Shown: positions 51,786 to 61,232, counted from the stretch's first letter. The stretch: DNA of 64,000 bases from Bradyrhizobium betae (GCF_004123905.1 NZ_MZXW01000021.1:1-64000), one strand, 5' to 3'. Notes: generated by a model from the sequence alone, not told the origin. Numbers and translations are program-made.

Positions 51786-52712
51786 ATGACGGACGCAATC
51801 ACCATCGACAACGTCATTCCGCGCGCGGATATCGTCAAGCGGACGGCGCGTATCGGCGCCGAAATCAGGAACATCAAGCTCTCCGGCGACCTTCCGGACC
51901 GGACAATTGCTGCGATCAACCAGGTGCTGCTCGAGCACAAGGTCATCTTCTTCCGGGATCAGAACCATCTCGACGACGCCGAGCAGGAGCGGTTTGCCGT
52001 CCGCCTCGGCAAGCTGGTGCCGCACCCGACGGTCGGCGCCACCAAGGGCACTGCGTCGATCCTCGAACTGGATTCCGGGCGAGGTGGCGGGCGCGCCGAT
52101 CAGTGGCACACCGACGTCACCTTCGTCGATGCCTATCCCAAGATTTCCGTCCTGCGCGGGGTGGTGATCCCCGAGTTCGGGGGCGACACGATCTGGTCCA
52201 ACACGGCGGCCGCCTATCTCGATTTGCCGGCTCCATTGCGCAAGCTCGCAGACGAGCTCTGGGCGGTGCACAGCAATGCATATGACTACGCGGTCAAGAC
52301 CCGCGCGACCGAAGCCGACCGGAAGCAATTCGAAGAAGTCTTCACGGCGACGATCTACGAGACCGAGCATCCGGTCGTTCGCGTCCATCCCGAAACGGGC
52401 GAGCGGACGCTGGTGCTCGGCAATTTCGTCCAGCGCTTCGTCGGCCTGCCGAAATACGACAGCCAGAAGCTGTTCGACCTGTACCAGTCACACATCACGG
52501 CTCCCGAGAACACGGTGCGGTGGAGCTGGCGGCAAGGGGACGTGGTGATCTGGGACAATCGCGCCACTCAGCACTACGCCGTCAACGATTACGGCGACCA
52601 GCACCGTGTGGTGCGGCGTGCCACCATCGACGGCGAGGTGCCGGTCAGCATCGACGGCCGCAACAGCGTGACCCGCGTCAAGGCGGCCAAGCCCCAGGCG
52701 AAGGCCGCCTAA
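51786..52712 (+). CDS. TauD/TfdA-family 2-oxoglutarate dioxygenase
   Basis: A 308-residue non-haem iron dioxygenase. Iron ligands are His108 and Asp110 in QWHTDVTF and the distal His263 in TQHYAVND; the 2-oxoglutarate Arg lies in HRVVRRATI near 275. Relatives cleave taurine, alkylsulfates or sulfonates, releasing sulfite or sulfate. ATG 51786 gives the family's length; a longer reading to 51594 crosses a hairpin. The ABC importer genes follow from 52735, so this is a taurine-like uptake-and-cleave unit. Confidence 0.89.
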   Translation: MTDAITIDNVIPRADIVKRTARIGAEIRNIKLSGDLPDRTIAAINQVLLEHKVIFFRDQNHLDDAEQERFAVRLGKLVPHPTVGATKGTASILELDSGRGGGRADQWHTDVTFVDAYPKISVLRGVVIPEFGGDTIWSNTAAAYLDLPAPLRKLADELWAVHSNAYDYAVKTRATEADRKQFEEVFTATIYETEHPVVRVHPETGERTLVLGNFVQRFVGLPKYDSQKLFDLYQSHITAPENTVRWSWRQGDVVIWDNRATQHYAVNDYGDQHRVVRRATIDGEVPVSIDGRNSVTRVKAAKPQAKAA

Positions 52713-52734
52713 AGCGAGCAATGGAGTGAAGCCA

Positions 52735-53793
52735 ATGAAGATCGCTATCTCTGCGTTGCGTCGTCTGGTTGCCGGCCTGCGGGCAAGAGGTCGACAATTC
52801 GGCCTGGCCGGCCTTGGCCTGACCGCTCTTGTCGGCAGCGCCATGGCCGAGCCGCAGCTCGAAAAGATCGAGATACGCTACCAGGGCTGGGCCGGGCAGG
52901 TCACCTTTATCGAGCTGGCCGACGATCTCGGCTATCTCGCGCCGCTCAAGCTGAAATGGATTGGCAACACCATCAGCGGTCCGCAGGACATCCAGACCGT
53001 CGTCACCGGCGACATCGACATCGGCGGCGCATTCTACGGCGCGATCATCAAGCTGATTGCAGCCAAGGCGCCGATCAAGGCGGTGGTCGGCTATTACGGC
53101 TCGGACGACAACACCTACAACGGCTATTACGTGAAGGAGGACAGCCCGATCAAGTCTGCGCGCGACCTGATCGGCACGAAGGTCGCCGTCAACACGCTCG
53201 GGGCGCATCTCGAATTCGTGTTGCGCGAGTATCTGGCGCGCAACGGGCTCACGCCCGCCGAGGCGAAGCAGGTGACGCTGGTCGCGATCCCGCCGGTCGC
53301 GGGCGAGCAGGCGTTGCGGCAGGGGCAGGTCGAGGTGACCACGCTGAACGGCATTCTCCGCGACAAGGCTCTGGAACGCGGCGGTATCCGCAGGCTGTTT
53401 GCGGATACCGACATCTTCGGGAACTTCACCGGCGGCTCCTATGTGTTGCGGGACAAGTTCATCAAGGAGAACCCCAACACCTCCCGCAAGTTGATCGAGG
53501 GCGTCTCGCGCGCCATCGCCTGGGCGCAGACCACCCCGCCGGAGGAGGTGCGCGCACGCTTCGAACGCATCATCGCGGATCGCAAGCGCAATGAGGACGC
53601 CACTCCCATCAAGTACTGGAAGAGCACGGGCGTCGCGACCAAGGGCGGCGTGATCGGCGATGGCGAGCTCCAGGTGTGGATCGACTGGCTGGTCAAGGAC
53701 GGGCTCTTGAAGCCGGACCAGCTCAAGCCGTCGGACCTCTACACCAACGAGTTCAACTATTTCCGTCCCGGCAAGACCGCGGAGGCCAAATGA
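52735..53793 (+). CDS. Sulfonate/nitrate-type ABC substrate-binding protein
   Basis: A 352-residue SsuA/TauA-type periplasmic binding protein. A signal peptide with twin Arg residues ahead of LAGLGLTALVGSAMA ends near residue 38. IEIRYQGWAGQVTFIELADDLGYLAPL opens the mature protein, and DIQTVVTGDIDIGGAFYGA is the ligand-loop segment. The ATG at 52735 has GGAGTGA upstream. It follows the TauD-type gene by 22 bp and overlaps the ATPase start by four bases. Confidence 0.88.
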   Translation: MKIAISALRRLVAGLRARGRQFGLAGLGLTALVGSAMAEPQLEKIEIRYQGWAGQVTFIELADDLGYLAPLKLKWIGNTISGPQDIQTVVTGDIDIGGAFYGAIIKLIAAKAPIKAVVGYYGSDDNTYNGYYVKEDSPIKSARDLIGTKVAVNTLGAHLEFVLREYLARNGLTPAEAKQVTLVAIPPVAGEQALRQGQVEVTTLNGILRDKALERGGIRRLFADTDIFGNFTGGSYVLRDKFIKENPNTSRKLIEGVSRAIAWAQTTPPEEVRARFERIIADRKRNEDATPIKYWKSTGVATKGGVIGDGELQVWIDWLVKDGLLKPDQLKPSDLYTNEFNYFRPGKTAEAK

Positions 53794-54650
53794 CATCGGC
53801 CAAGATTTGCTTCGAGCACGTCCGCAAGGAGTTTCTGGTCCGCGGCAAGGATGGCGGGCCCGCGCAGAGCTTTACCGCGCTGGAGGATATCACGCTGGAC
53901 GTTCGTGCCGGCGAATTCCTGGCGCTGGTCGGGCCGAGCGGCTGCGGCAAGTCAACCTTGCTGGATCTGCTCGGCGGACTGGCGGCGCCGAGCAGCGGAC
54001 GCATCCTGCTCGATGGCAAGCCCATCGAGGGACCGGCGCGCGATCGCGGCATCGTGTTCCAGCAATACGCGCTGTTTCCCTGGCGCACGGCCGCGCAGAA
54101 TGTCGAGTTCGGGCTCGATATCGCCGGTCTGAAGGCCAGGGAGCGGCGGGAGAGGGCACTGCTCTATCTCGATCTCGTTGGTCTGTCCGGCTTTGCCGAC
54201 CGCTATCCGCACGAGCTGTCGGGCGGCATGAAGCAACGCGTCGCAATCGCACGAAGCCTTGCCTACGATCCGGAGGTGCTCCTGATGGACGAGCCCTTCG
54301 CCGCGCTCGACGCCCAGACACGCGAGACGCTGCAAGGCGAGCTGCTGCGAATCTGGCGCAGTACCGGGAAGACCATCCTCTTCATCACCCATGGCATCGA
54401 TGAAGCTGTCGTCCTTGGTCAGCGCGTGGCGGTGATGACCTCGCGTCCCGGGCGGATCAAGCAGATTGTCGACATTCCCGCCGAGCTGCACAGCGAGACC
54501 GAGGACGTTCGCTCGCTGCCCCAGTTCGGGCAAGTCCGGCACGAGGTGTGGTCCTTGCTGCGCGATGAAGTGTTGAAGGCGCAAAGCTCTCAAGCGGCGA
54601 CATCGGGCGGCGGGCGGGTCGCCAAGGCGAAGGAGTTGGCCCATGTCTAA
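53790..54650 (+). CDS. ABC transporter ATPase (TauB/SsuB type)
   Basis: A 286-residue ATPase with Walker A GPSGCGKST (near 48-56), Q-loop VFQQYALFPW, signature LSGGMKQRVAIARSL and Walker B LLMDEPFAALDA. ATG 53790 overlaps the binding-protein stop (ATGA), and its last eight bases overlap the permease. The tail after residue 255 is Gln/Ser/Gly-rich and variable. It energises the importer of this operon. Confidence 0.92.
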   Translation: MTSAKICFEHVRKEFLVRGKDGGPAQSFTALEDITLDVRAGEFLALVGPSGCGKSTLLDLLGGLAAPSSGRILLDGKPIEGPARDRGIVFQQYALFPWRTAAQNVEFGLDIAGLKARERRERALLYLDLVGLSGFADRYPHELSGGMKQRVAIARSLAYDPEVLLMDEPFAALDAQTRETLQGELLRIWRSTGKTILFITHGIDEAVVLGQRVAVMTSRPGRIKQIVDIPAELHSETEDVRSLPQFGQVRHEVWSLLRDEVLKAQSSQAATSGGGRVAKAKELAHV

Positions 54651-55509
54651 TCTGGAAATCCTGACGCTGCTGGAACTGGCCGAGGGGAGTCCGAAAGATC
54701 GGGCCAGACAACGTGCCGGCGCGGTTGCGACCGCGACGGGCAGCCTGGTGCGATGGTTCGGCACCATCGGGCAACGATACCTGTTACTGCTGTTGTTCCT
54801 GGCCCTCTGGGAGACGGCGCCGCGCCTCGGTCTCATCGACGTGACCTTCCTGCCGCCGTTCTCCGAGGTGATCGCCGCAGGCTGGCAGCTCGCGCAGACC
54901 GGGGAGCTCTATGACGATGTCGGCGCCAGCCTGCTTCGAGCCCTGAGCGGCTTCCTGATTGCCATTGCTCTGTTTGTGCCGCTGGGGGTCTTGACGGGAT
55001 GGTACGCCCGACTCGGCGATCTCCTGAACCAGATCATCGAGATCGCGCGCAACACGGCGCCGCTGGCGCTGCTGCCGGTCTTCATCCTGCTGCTGGGGAT
55101 CGGCGAGCTCTCGAAAGTCACCATGGTGGTCTACAGCTGCGCCTGGCCGTTGCTGCTGAACACGATCGCCGCGGTCCGCCAGGTCGATCCGCTTCTGGTC
55201 AAGTCGGCACGGACGATGGGCGCAACGCCGAGCCAGCTGTTCCGGAAGGTGATCCTGCCGGCCTCACTGCCGACGATCTTCGTCGGCATTCGCTTGGCAA
55301 GTGCCTCCGCGATGCTGGTGCTGGTAGCCTCGGAAATGGTCGGCGCGAAGTCGGGGCTCGGCTATCTCATCATCAACAGCCAGTACAGCTTCCTGATCCC
55401 GCAGATGTATTTCGGCATCCTCGGAATCACCGTGATTGGTCTCGTCTTCAACGCCATTCTCGAGGCGCTGGAACGCCGTTTGATGCGCTGGAAGGCGCCG
55501 GCCGTCTAA
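54643..55509 (+). CDS. ABC transporter permease (TauC/SsuC type)
   Basis: A 288-residue inner-membrane permease with about six hydrophobic segments (YLLLLLFLALWETAP, LSGFLIAIALFVPLGVL, LALLPVFILLLGIG, among others) and an EAA loop around VKSARTMGATPSQLFRKVILPASLP. It overlaps the ATPase by eight bases. Its stop overlaps the stop of the convergent serine acetyltransferase gene by four bases, so the two operons meet with no space for separate terminators. Confidence 0.91.
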   Translation: MSNLEILTLLELAEGSPKDRARQRAGAVATATGSLVRWFGTIGQRYLLLLLFLALWETAPRLGLIDVTFLPPFSEVIAAGWQLAQTGELYDDVGASLLRALSGFLIAIALFVPLGVLTGWYARLGDLLNQIIEIARNTAPLALLPVFILLLGIGELSKVTMVVYSCAWPLLLNTIAAVRQVDPLLVKSARTMGATPSQLFRKVILPASLPTIFVGIRLASASAMLVLVASEMVGAKSGLGYLIINSQYSFLIPQMYFGILGITVIGLVFNAILEALERRLMRWKAPAV

Positions 55510-56432
55510 CCCTGCTTGTTGCGGGCAGTTGCCTGCGTCACGATGCTGTTTGGCGGCACGTCCTGGGTCACCCAGACGTTGCCGCCGATGGTCGAGCCGC
55601 GGCCGATGGTGATCCGGCCCAAAATCGTGGCGCCGGCATAGATGACGACGTCGTCTTCCACGATCGGATGGCGGGCGTCGCCCTTGATCAAACTGCCATC
55701 GTCGTCGGTCGGGAAGTGACGGGCGCCGAGCGTGACGGCCTGATAGACGCGGACATTGTCGCCGATGATGGCGGTTTCGCCGATCACGACACCGGTGCCG
55801 TGGTCGATGAAGAAACCCGAGCCGATGCTCGCGCCGGGATGAATGTCGATCCCGGTGCGGGTATGCGCGATCTCGGCGATCAGGCGGGCGACAAGCCGGG
55901 CGCCCAGTCCGTGCAGGATATGGGCGAGGCGGTGATGAATGATCGCCGTCATTCCGGGATAGCCGATCAGGATCTCGGGAAAATTCCGGGCGGCCGGGTC
56001 GCCGACGAAGGCGGCCCTGAGGTCGTTGATGAGGAGCCCGCGCACGATCGGCAGACGCGAGCCGAAGGTCCGTGTCAGTTCGACGGCGTCCTCGCGGCGG
56101 AAGCCAGCGGTGAGCTCGTCGCCGATGAAGAGGGCGCCGCGATGGATCTGGTCGCACAACGAGTCCATGGCGACACTGAGCGTGTTTCCGACGAAATAGT
56201 CGATGTTCTCGCCGTCGAGCTCGGAGCGACCGTAATGCCGCGGAAACAGCGCTGCGGTGAGGCCATTGAGGACCGCCTCCAGCGCATCGCGCGAAGGGGC
56301 CTGGCGTGCTTCGCCGTCCCTGCGAATGCTGTGTGTCTCCTCCCGGGAGACACGTAGTTCGGCCACGATCCGGTCGAGCTGCCACCGCCTGGTGGTTGGC
56401 TCCAGGTCCGCTGTCGGAATTTCGCGTTTCAT
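55506..56432 (-). CDS. Serine O-acetyltransferase (CysE/EpsC type)
   Basis: A 308-residue protein that would make O-acetylserine, the acceptor for sulfide in cysteine synthesis. The helical N-terminal part is followed by a left-handed beta-helix: EIAHTRTGIDIHPGASIGSG, IDHGTGVVIGETAIIGDN and VRVYQAVTLGARHF hold the catalytic Asp-His type residues and hexapeptide repeats. The long N-terminus resembles EpsC/SrpH-type enzymes rather than E. coli CysE. ATG 56432 is chosen over 56489. It closes a six-gene sulfur operon read from about 60967. Confidence 0.9.
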   Translation of the reverse strand: MKREIPTADLEPTTRRWQLDRIVAELRVSREETHSIRRDGEARQAPSRDALEAVLNGLTAALFPRHYGRSELDGENIDYFVGNTLSVAMDSLCDQIHRGALFIGDELTAGFRREDAVELTRTFGSRLPIVRGLLINDLRAAFVGDPAARNFPEILIGYPGMTAIIHHRLAHILHGLGARLVARLIAEIAHTRTGIDIHPGASIGSGFFIDHGTGVVIGETAIIGDNVRVYQAVTLGARHFPTDDDGSLIKGDARHPIVEDDVVIYAGATILGRITIGRGSTIGGNVWVTQDVPPNSIVTQATARNKQG

Positions 56433-56478
56433 GCTGCCCTCGTTTGATGCCGGAGATCGAGAAGCTGCAGGAGCTCTC

Positions 56479-57051
56479 CTACCTGACATGCGCCAGGGGG
56501 ATGCTGATCTCGGCGAGCAAATCCAGATCGAAATCGTGCTTTATCTCGATGTATTGACCGTTCCAGTATACCAGTCCCGACAGCTCGGGCGACAGTTCAA
56601 AGCTTAAGATGCTGCCGACGATGATCCCATGCGAATATCGCTCGATGATCTCCTCCACCTGGCACTCGACCGTCGCCAGTGAATTGCCAAGCAGAGGGAC
56701 GCCGGATACCCCAGCCGTCCAGGCGACGCCTTCATAGCGCTGCGCCCCCTTCAGCCTGCCATTGCTGAACCGGCTGGCAAGCTCCTGCTGGTCGGATCCG
56801 AGGATGTTGACCCCGAACACCCTGTGACGCTCGATCGGGGCAAATGACGAGGCCTGCCGGTTGACGCTGACGAGCACGCGCGGCGGACTCGCACTGAGCG
56901 ACGTCAGGGACGTCACGGTCATCCCCGTGATGTCGTTGTCACGGCCGGCCGTGATGATGCTGACGCCGCCGGCGAGGCGGCGCATGACGGCGCGGAACTG
57001 ATGCTCGATCTCGTTGCTATCAGTGACGAGATGGATATCCGATCTTCCCAT
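56479..57051 (-). CDS. Flavin reductase (FMN reductase-like domain)
   Basis: A 190-residue short-chain flavin reductase (HpaC/DszD/flavin_reduct type). FRAVMRRLAGGVSIITAGRD, GMTVTSLTSLSASPPRVLVSVNR and FGVNILGSDQQELASRFS are its conserved segments. It would supply reduced FMN to the luciferase-like monooxygenases (47452, 61233, 62326) and the SfnB/DszC-like protein next door at 57093, which is its operon partner 41 bp upstream. Confidence 0.88.
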   Translation of the reverse strand: MGRSDIHLVTDSNEIEHQFRAVMRRLAGGVSIITAGRDNDITGMTVTSLTSLSASPPRVLVSVNRQASSFAPIERHRVFGVNILGSDQQELASRFSNGRLKGAQRYEGVAWTAGVSGVPLLGNSLATVECQVEEIIERYSHGIIVGSILSFELSPELSGLVYWNGQYIEIKHDFDLDLLAEISIPLAHVR

Positions 57052-57092
57052 GTCCTGACCTCCCTGTGTCGGACGCGAAGGCGTTCTCCAGC

Positions 57093-58325
57093 CTAGAAGA
57101 AGCCCTTCGCCGGCAGCGGGGTGCCGCTGATTTCGTATTGGCCGATCGAGCGCGCCTTGTAGGTGGTGGGGTTGTGCGAGGATAGCGTCCGAGCGTTGCG
57201 CCAGTGCCGGTCGAAATTGGTGACCTTCTTGGTCGCGGATGCGCCGCCGACGTCGAACAGCAGACTGCCGCCGCGGATGGCGAAGTCGTCGGCGACGATC
57301 TTGGCCTTGGCCGAGAGCAGGGCGGCGGTGTGGGCCGCCTCCGCTGCATTGGCGGCGCCGGCGTCGAACGCGTCGGTTGCGATGTCGAGCGCCTCGGCCG
57401 CCGCCAGCACCACGGCCTCGGCCGCGAAGGCTCCGCTGGCGATCTGGCCGACGGTCTGCTGAAGCAGGGGATCGTCGGTCGGGATCTCGGTCGGCGCGTA
57501 GTAGAAGGTGCGCTTGCGCGAGTGGATCAGGGCGGTGGCGTCGCGCAGGGTCGCGCGCGCGATGCCGGCTACGATCGCGGTCAGGAACAGCTGGGCGAAC
57601 GTGTTGGAGTAGGGCACGCCATAGCCGGATTCGGGCTCATCGAAGACTACCTCTTGGCGCCTGACCTTCACATTGCGGAAGTGCGTCGTGCCGGTCGCCG
57701 TGAGCCGTTGCCCGAGACCGTCCCAATCGTCGACCAGCTCGATGCCCTCGCGCTTGATCGGAACGATCGTTGCTCCGGTCGCCCCGGACGGATCGGCGGC
57801 GCGGATCAGGACATAGTCCGAGTACAGCGTGCCGGTGCTGTAATATTTGGTGCCGTTCAGCAGGTAGTCACCTTTTCCGTCGGGCGTGAAAGTGGTCCCC
57901 GGCGTGACATTGCCGACGCGCGGGCTTTCGAGCTCGGTGGTGGCGAGCCCGATGATCGCGCCTCCCGCGACGGCCTTCTGCCAATCGCGGCTCTGCTCGT
58001 CCTTGGGCGTGCGCACCAGCCGTTCCACCACGCTGAAATGATTGCGCAGGATATGCGCCACATTGGCATCGGCCTCGCCGAGACGGATGACGAAGGCGAA
58101 GAGATCGCGGATCGTGCTGCCCGCGCCGCCGGCGCTCACCGGCAGCCGCAAGGCGCCGAGACGGGCGCGGCGGATGAGATCGATGACCTCGAAGGGGAGC
58201 ACGCGATCGCGTTCCCGCGCGCTCGCGCCTTCCGCGATCTGGTTGAGGAGCGCTTCCAGTTCCGGTGAGCCGGTTTTGAGCGGCTCGGATGAGTTCAGGG
58301 AGGGAGCGGATACGGTCTTGTTCAT
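57093..58325 (-). CDS. SfnB/DszC-like flavin-dependent oxidoreductase
   Basis: A 410-residue protein with the acyl-CoA dehydrogenase fold but in the sulfur-acquisition SfnB/DszC branch, which uses reduced flavin to oxygenate organosulfur compounds. ATTELESPRVGN, LNGTKYYSTGTLYSDYVLI and RRQEVVFDEPESGYGVPYSN are diagnostic, and the C-terminus RHWRNARTLSSHNPTTYKAR is shared with DszC. It lies between the binding protein and the flavin reductase. Fatty acid oxidation is ruled out by context and by loss of the usual C-terminal closing motif. Confidence 0.87.
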   Translation of the reverse strand: MNKTVSAPSLNSSEPLKTGSPELEALLNQIAEGASARERDRVLPFEVIDLIRRARLGALRLPVSAGGAGSTIRDLFAFVIRLGEADANVAHILRNHFSVVERLVRTPKDEQSRDWQKAVAGGAIIGLATTELESPRVGNVTPGTTFTPDGKGDYLLNGTKYYSTGTLYSDYVLIRAADPSGATGATIVPIKREGIELVDDWDGLGQRLTATGTTHFRNVKVRRQEVVFDEPESGYGVPYSNTFAQLFLTAIVAGIARATLRDATALIHSRKRTFYYAPTEIPTDDPLLQQTVGQIASGAFAAEAVVLAAAEALDIATDAFDAGAANAAEAAHTAALLSAKAKIVADDFAIRGGSLLFDVGGASATKKVTNFDRHWRNARTLSSHNPTTYKARSIGQYEISGTPLPAKGFF

Positions 58326-58348
58326 TGTCTTGGCCTGTTGAGATGGTC

Positions 58349-59353
58349 TCAGAGTTGCGCGAGATGGTCGGTCACCTTGACCGGCTCGGGCAAAACCTTG
58401 CGGGCGACGAGCCAGTCGGCGGCCTTTTGCAGCTCGCTGATGAAGCGCTCATCGTTGACCGCGAAGTAGCGGTACTGACGCTTCAACGCGATGAACTGAT
58501 CGCGGACCTCGTCGCTGTACTTGCCAGCCTTCTGGGCGATGTACTCGGCATCCTTGCCGTTCTCCGAGATCCATTTTCCCTCCGCTCGGAATGCCTCGTT
58601 CACGGCGCGCACCAGCGCGGGATTCTCGGTCGCGAATTTGCGGGTGGTGAGGTAGGAGGTGTAGTCGATCTGGAAGTCGAGGTCGCGGCCCTCCAGGAAG
58701 ATGTCGTGCGCCTTGTAGTCGAGCCGTGCGATGTCGACCCCGGGACTCCACATTGACCAGGCATCGACCTTGCCGGAGGCGAGTGCGGGTGCCGCATCGG
58801 GCGGATTGAGATAGACGAACTTGACCTTCGACCGGTCGACGTTGTGCTTCTCGAGCGCGGCCACCAGCAGGAATTCGCCGAGGCCGGAGCGGTTGACCGC
58901 GACCGACTTGCCGACGAGATCCTCGACCTTGTCGATGCCCGAGCCGTCCTTGGCGATGATCGCCGTGGTGCGGGGCTCGTAGACCACGAACTGGGTGAAC
59001 ACCAGCGGCGAGCCGGCGATGATCGCGGCCAGCGCGGGCGTCGTGCTGCCGCCAAAGCTGAAATCGGCGCTGCCGCCAGTGACCGCCTGCAACGTCGGCG
59101 CGTGGTTCGGGAAGGGCCCGAGCCATTCGACCTTGACGCCGTCCTTGGCCAGCACCTTCTCGAACTCGCCCCGCTCCTTGGCGATCAGATTGAGGCCGCT
59201 CAGGCCCCAGGTCAGGCGAACGGTATCCGTGGTGCGACCGGTCGCGGCCTCGGCGAAATCGCCGATGTTCATGCCAGCAAGCGCACCAATTCCGAAGGCT
59301 GCGGAGCCGAGGAAGCCGCGCCGCGATGGTTTGGCGATCCGGGAGTGAGACAT
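58349..59353 (-). CDS. SsuA-type sulfonate-binding protein (Tat signal)
   Basis: A 334-residue periplasmic binding protein. The N-terminus SRRGFLGSAAFGIGALAG carries a twin-arginine export motif, so it may be exported folded. VRLTWGLSGLNLIAKERGEFEKVL opens the mature protein; ADFSFGGSTTPALAAIIAGSP is the SsuA ligand-loop segment. ATG 59353 matches the Tat motif position; a longer upstream reading is not supported. It is third of the operon, after the permease and ATPase genes. Confidence 0.89.
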   Translation of the reverse strand: MSHSRIAKPSRRGFLGSAAFGIGALAGMNIGDFAEAATGRTTDTVRLTWGLSGLNLIAKERGEFEKVLAKDGVKVEWLGPFPNHAPTLQAVTGGSADFSFGGSTTPALAAIIAGSPLVFTQFVVYEPRTTAIIAKDGSGIDKVEDLVGKSVAVNRSGLGEFLLVAALEKHNVDRSKVKFVYLNPPDAAPALASGKVDAWSMWSPGVDIARLDYKAHDIFLEGRDLDFQIDYTSYLTTRKFATENPALVRAVNEAFRAEGKWISENGKDAEYIAQKAGKYSDEVRDQFIALKRQYRYFAVNDERFISELQKAADWLVARKVLPEPVKVTDHLAQL

Positions 59354-59366
59354 GGGGACTTTCCGG

Positions 59367-60098
59367 TCAACTGGTTGGAGAATGGGACACCACGCCAAGC
59401 TCGCGGAGCAGGTCGGCGCGCGAAATAGTTGCCGAGCCGCCGCGGACGGCGCGGTGCTCGAAGGCAATGGCGCCGTTCCGCATCACCAGGATACGGTCGG
59501 CGAGCGCAATCGCCTCGTCGACGTCATGGGTGACGAGAAGAACGCCCGGCTGATGATTGGCGACGAGCTCGCGGACGAGCTCATGCATGCGAATGCGGGT
59601 GAGCGCATCCAATGCTGCAAACGGCTCGTCGAGGAGCAGAAGCTCGGGCTGCTGGACCAGTGCGCGGGCGAGCGCGACGCGCTGGGACTGTCCACCGGAA
59701 AGATTGCGCGGCCAGTCGTCGAGACGGTCGCCGAGGCCGACCTCGGTCAGCGCTTCGGCCGCGCGCTCCCGCGCGTCCGGCACCTGCAGGCCAAGCGAGA
59801 CGTTGCGCCAGAGGTTGTCCCAGGGCAGGAGCCTGTGCTCCTGGAACACCACGGCCGGGCGACGAGGCGCGACGATGCGTCCGCCTTGAATGGCATCCAG
59901 ACTCGCGAGTGCCCGCAGCAGTGTCGTCTTGCCGCAACCGCTCTCGCCGAGCAACGCGACGAACTCGCCCCGCTCGATGCGGAGGTTCAGCTTCTCGATG
60001 ACCACCCGACTGCCGTAGCTGCGAAGGAGATTGCTGACCACGACAGCCGGTCCGGCTTCGAATGAGGCCGCCGGCAGCGCAGCGACATGCGCGTTCAT
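59367..60098 (-). CDS. ssuB: SsuB-type ABC transporter ATPase
   Basis: A 243-residue ATPase with Walker A GESGCGKTT (51-59), Q-loop VFQEHRLLPWDN, signature LSGGQSQRVALARAL and Walker B LLLLDEPFAALDA. The LLPWDNLWRNVSLGL stretch is typical of SsuB. It overlaps the permease stop by four bases and ends 13 bp before the binding-protein start. I use ssuB with caution since substrate range is inferred. Confidence 0.9.
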   Translation of the reverse strand: MNAHVAALPAASFEAGPAVVVSNLLRSYGSRVVIEKLNLRIERGEFVALLGESGCGKTTLLRALASLDAIQGGRIVAPRRPAVVFQEHRLLPWDNLWRNVSLGLQVPDARERAAEALTEVGLGDRLDDWPRNLSGGQSQRVALARALVQQPELLLLDEPFAALDALTRIRMHELVRELVANHQPGVLLVTHDVDEAIALADRILVMRNGAIAFEHRAVRGGSATISRADLLRELGVVSHSPTS

Positions 60099-60967
60099 CG
60101 TGCTGCTCCATAGTTTGGATGCCAGGCGAGCAGACGCCGTTCGAGGAAGCGCGCAATGCCGTCAGCCGCAACGCCGATCAGCGCATAGATCACGATCGTC
60201 AGCACGATCACGTCGGTGCGCAGGAATTCACGTGCGTCCATGGCCAAAAAGCCGATCCCCGATTGTGCACCGATGGTCTCAGCCACGACCAATGCGAGCC
60301 AGGCCGTTGCCAGCGCGTAGCGCACCCCTGTCAGGATCGACGGCAATGCGCCAGGAAGGATAATCCGGCGGATCAGCTGAAGGGAGCTTAGGCCCTGCAC
60401 GCGGCCAAGCTCGAGCAGCTTCGGATCGACCTGGCGGATGCCGAGCACGGTGTTGATGTAGATCGGAAAGGTCACGCCAAGCGCGACAAGGAAGATCTTT
60501 TGGGTCTCGCCGACGCCGAGCCACACGATGACGAGTGGCAGGACCGCGAGGAACGGAATGGCCCGGATCATCTGTACGCTGCGATCGATCGCCGCTTCCG
60601 CAATCCTGGAGAACCCGACGAGAATGCCGAGCGTGGCGCCGACCGCGGTGCCGATCACGAAGCCAGACACCGCTCGCAGCAGGCTGACGCCGAGATCGTT
60701 CAGCAGTGTTCCGGTGGTCGCAAGCTTGAACGCGGTCCGGATCACCTTGCTCGGTGCGGGCAGCACGTGTGGCGACAGCCACCCGGCCTGGGCCAGCCAT
60801 TCCCAAATGATGACCACCGCGACCGGTGCGAGCCATGACAGGAGCTGAAGCCCGCGAGCACCAAGCTTGGCTTTCGATACGGCCCGAGCGCCTGCCGTGT
60901 CGCTGCCCTGCGACGATCGCCCGCTGTTCGCGGCGATCGCGGTCCGGCCGATGCCGCTCAGTTCCAT
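60095..60967 (-). CDS. ssuC: SsuC-type ABC transporter permease
   Basis: A 290-residue permease with about six membrane segments (LAPVAVVIIWEWLA, VSGFVIGTAVGATLGILVGF, FLAVLPLVIVWLGVG and others) and the EAA loop ELGRVQGLSSLQLIRRIILPGALP. ATG 60967 is chosen; its ribosome binding site is poor and nearby upstream GTG/TTG codons remain possible. It is first of the six-gene sulfur operon and divergent from the monooxygenase at 61233. Confidence 0.88.
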   Translation of the reverse strand: MELSGIGRTAIAANSGRSSQGSDTAGARAVSKAKLGARGLQLLSWLAPVAVVIIWEWLAQAGWLSPHVLPAPSKVIRTAFKLATTGTLLNDLGVSLLRAVSGFVIGTAVGATLGILVGFSRIAEAAIDRSVQMIRAIPFLAVLPLVIVWLGVGETQKIFLVALGVTFPIYINTVLGIRQVDPKLLELGRVQGLSSLQLIRRIILPGALPSILTGVRYALATAWLALVVAETIGAQSGIGFLAMDAREFLRTDVIVLTIVIYALIGVAADGIARFLERRLLAWHPNYGAAR

Positions 60968-61232
60968 ATTGCTCAAGACAACAGACCTCGTTTCTCGCGC
61001 TGCATGTGAGGCAGGCGATATGACGACAACGACTTGCCATCGTTGCAAAATGTCCCACGAAATTGGACCGACAGAAATAGAGGGGAATTTCAATTGTCAT
61101 CGGGTACGGAGTGATCTGCTGTCGTCGCAGCGTCGCTGAGCGACAAAGAAAATCTTTTGATGCGCGTCTGCTTGATCTTGCGCCTGGCATTGGCGAGAAC
61201 GCGCTGGGTTCAGGGAGTTACGGGAGATCAAG
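60968..61232. promoter_or_regulatory. Divergent promoter region of the sulfur operons
   Basis: 265 bases between ssuC and the SfnG-like gene. An inverted repeat GTCGC-TGA-GCGAC lies at 61132-61144, followed by AAAGAAAATC. The region must drive at least seven genes. No riboswitch structure is recognised. Confidence 0.45.

Noticed and set aside
57204..58268. 354-residue plus-strand frame over the SfnB/DszC-like gene
   Set aside because: Antisense shadow; Gly/Arg-rich without domain features.
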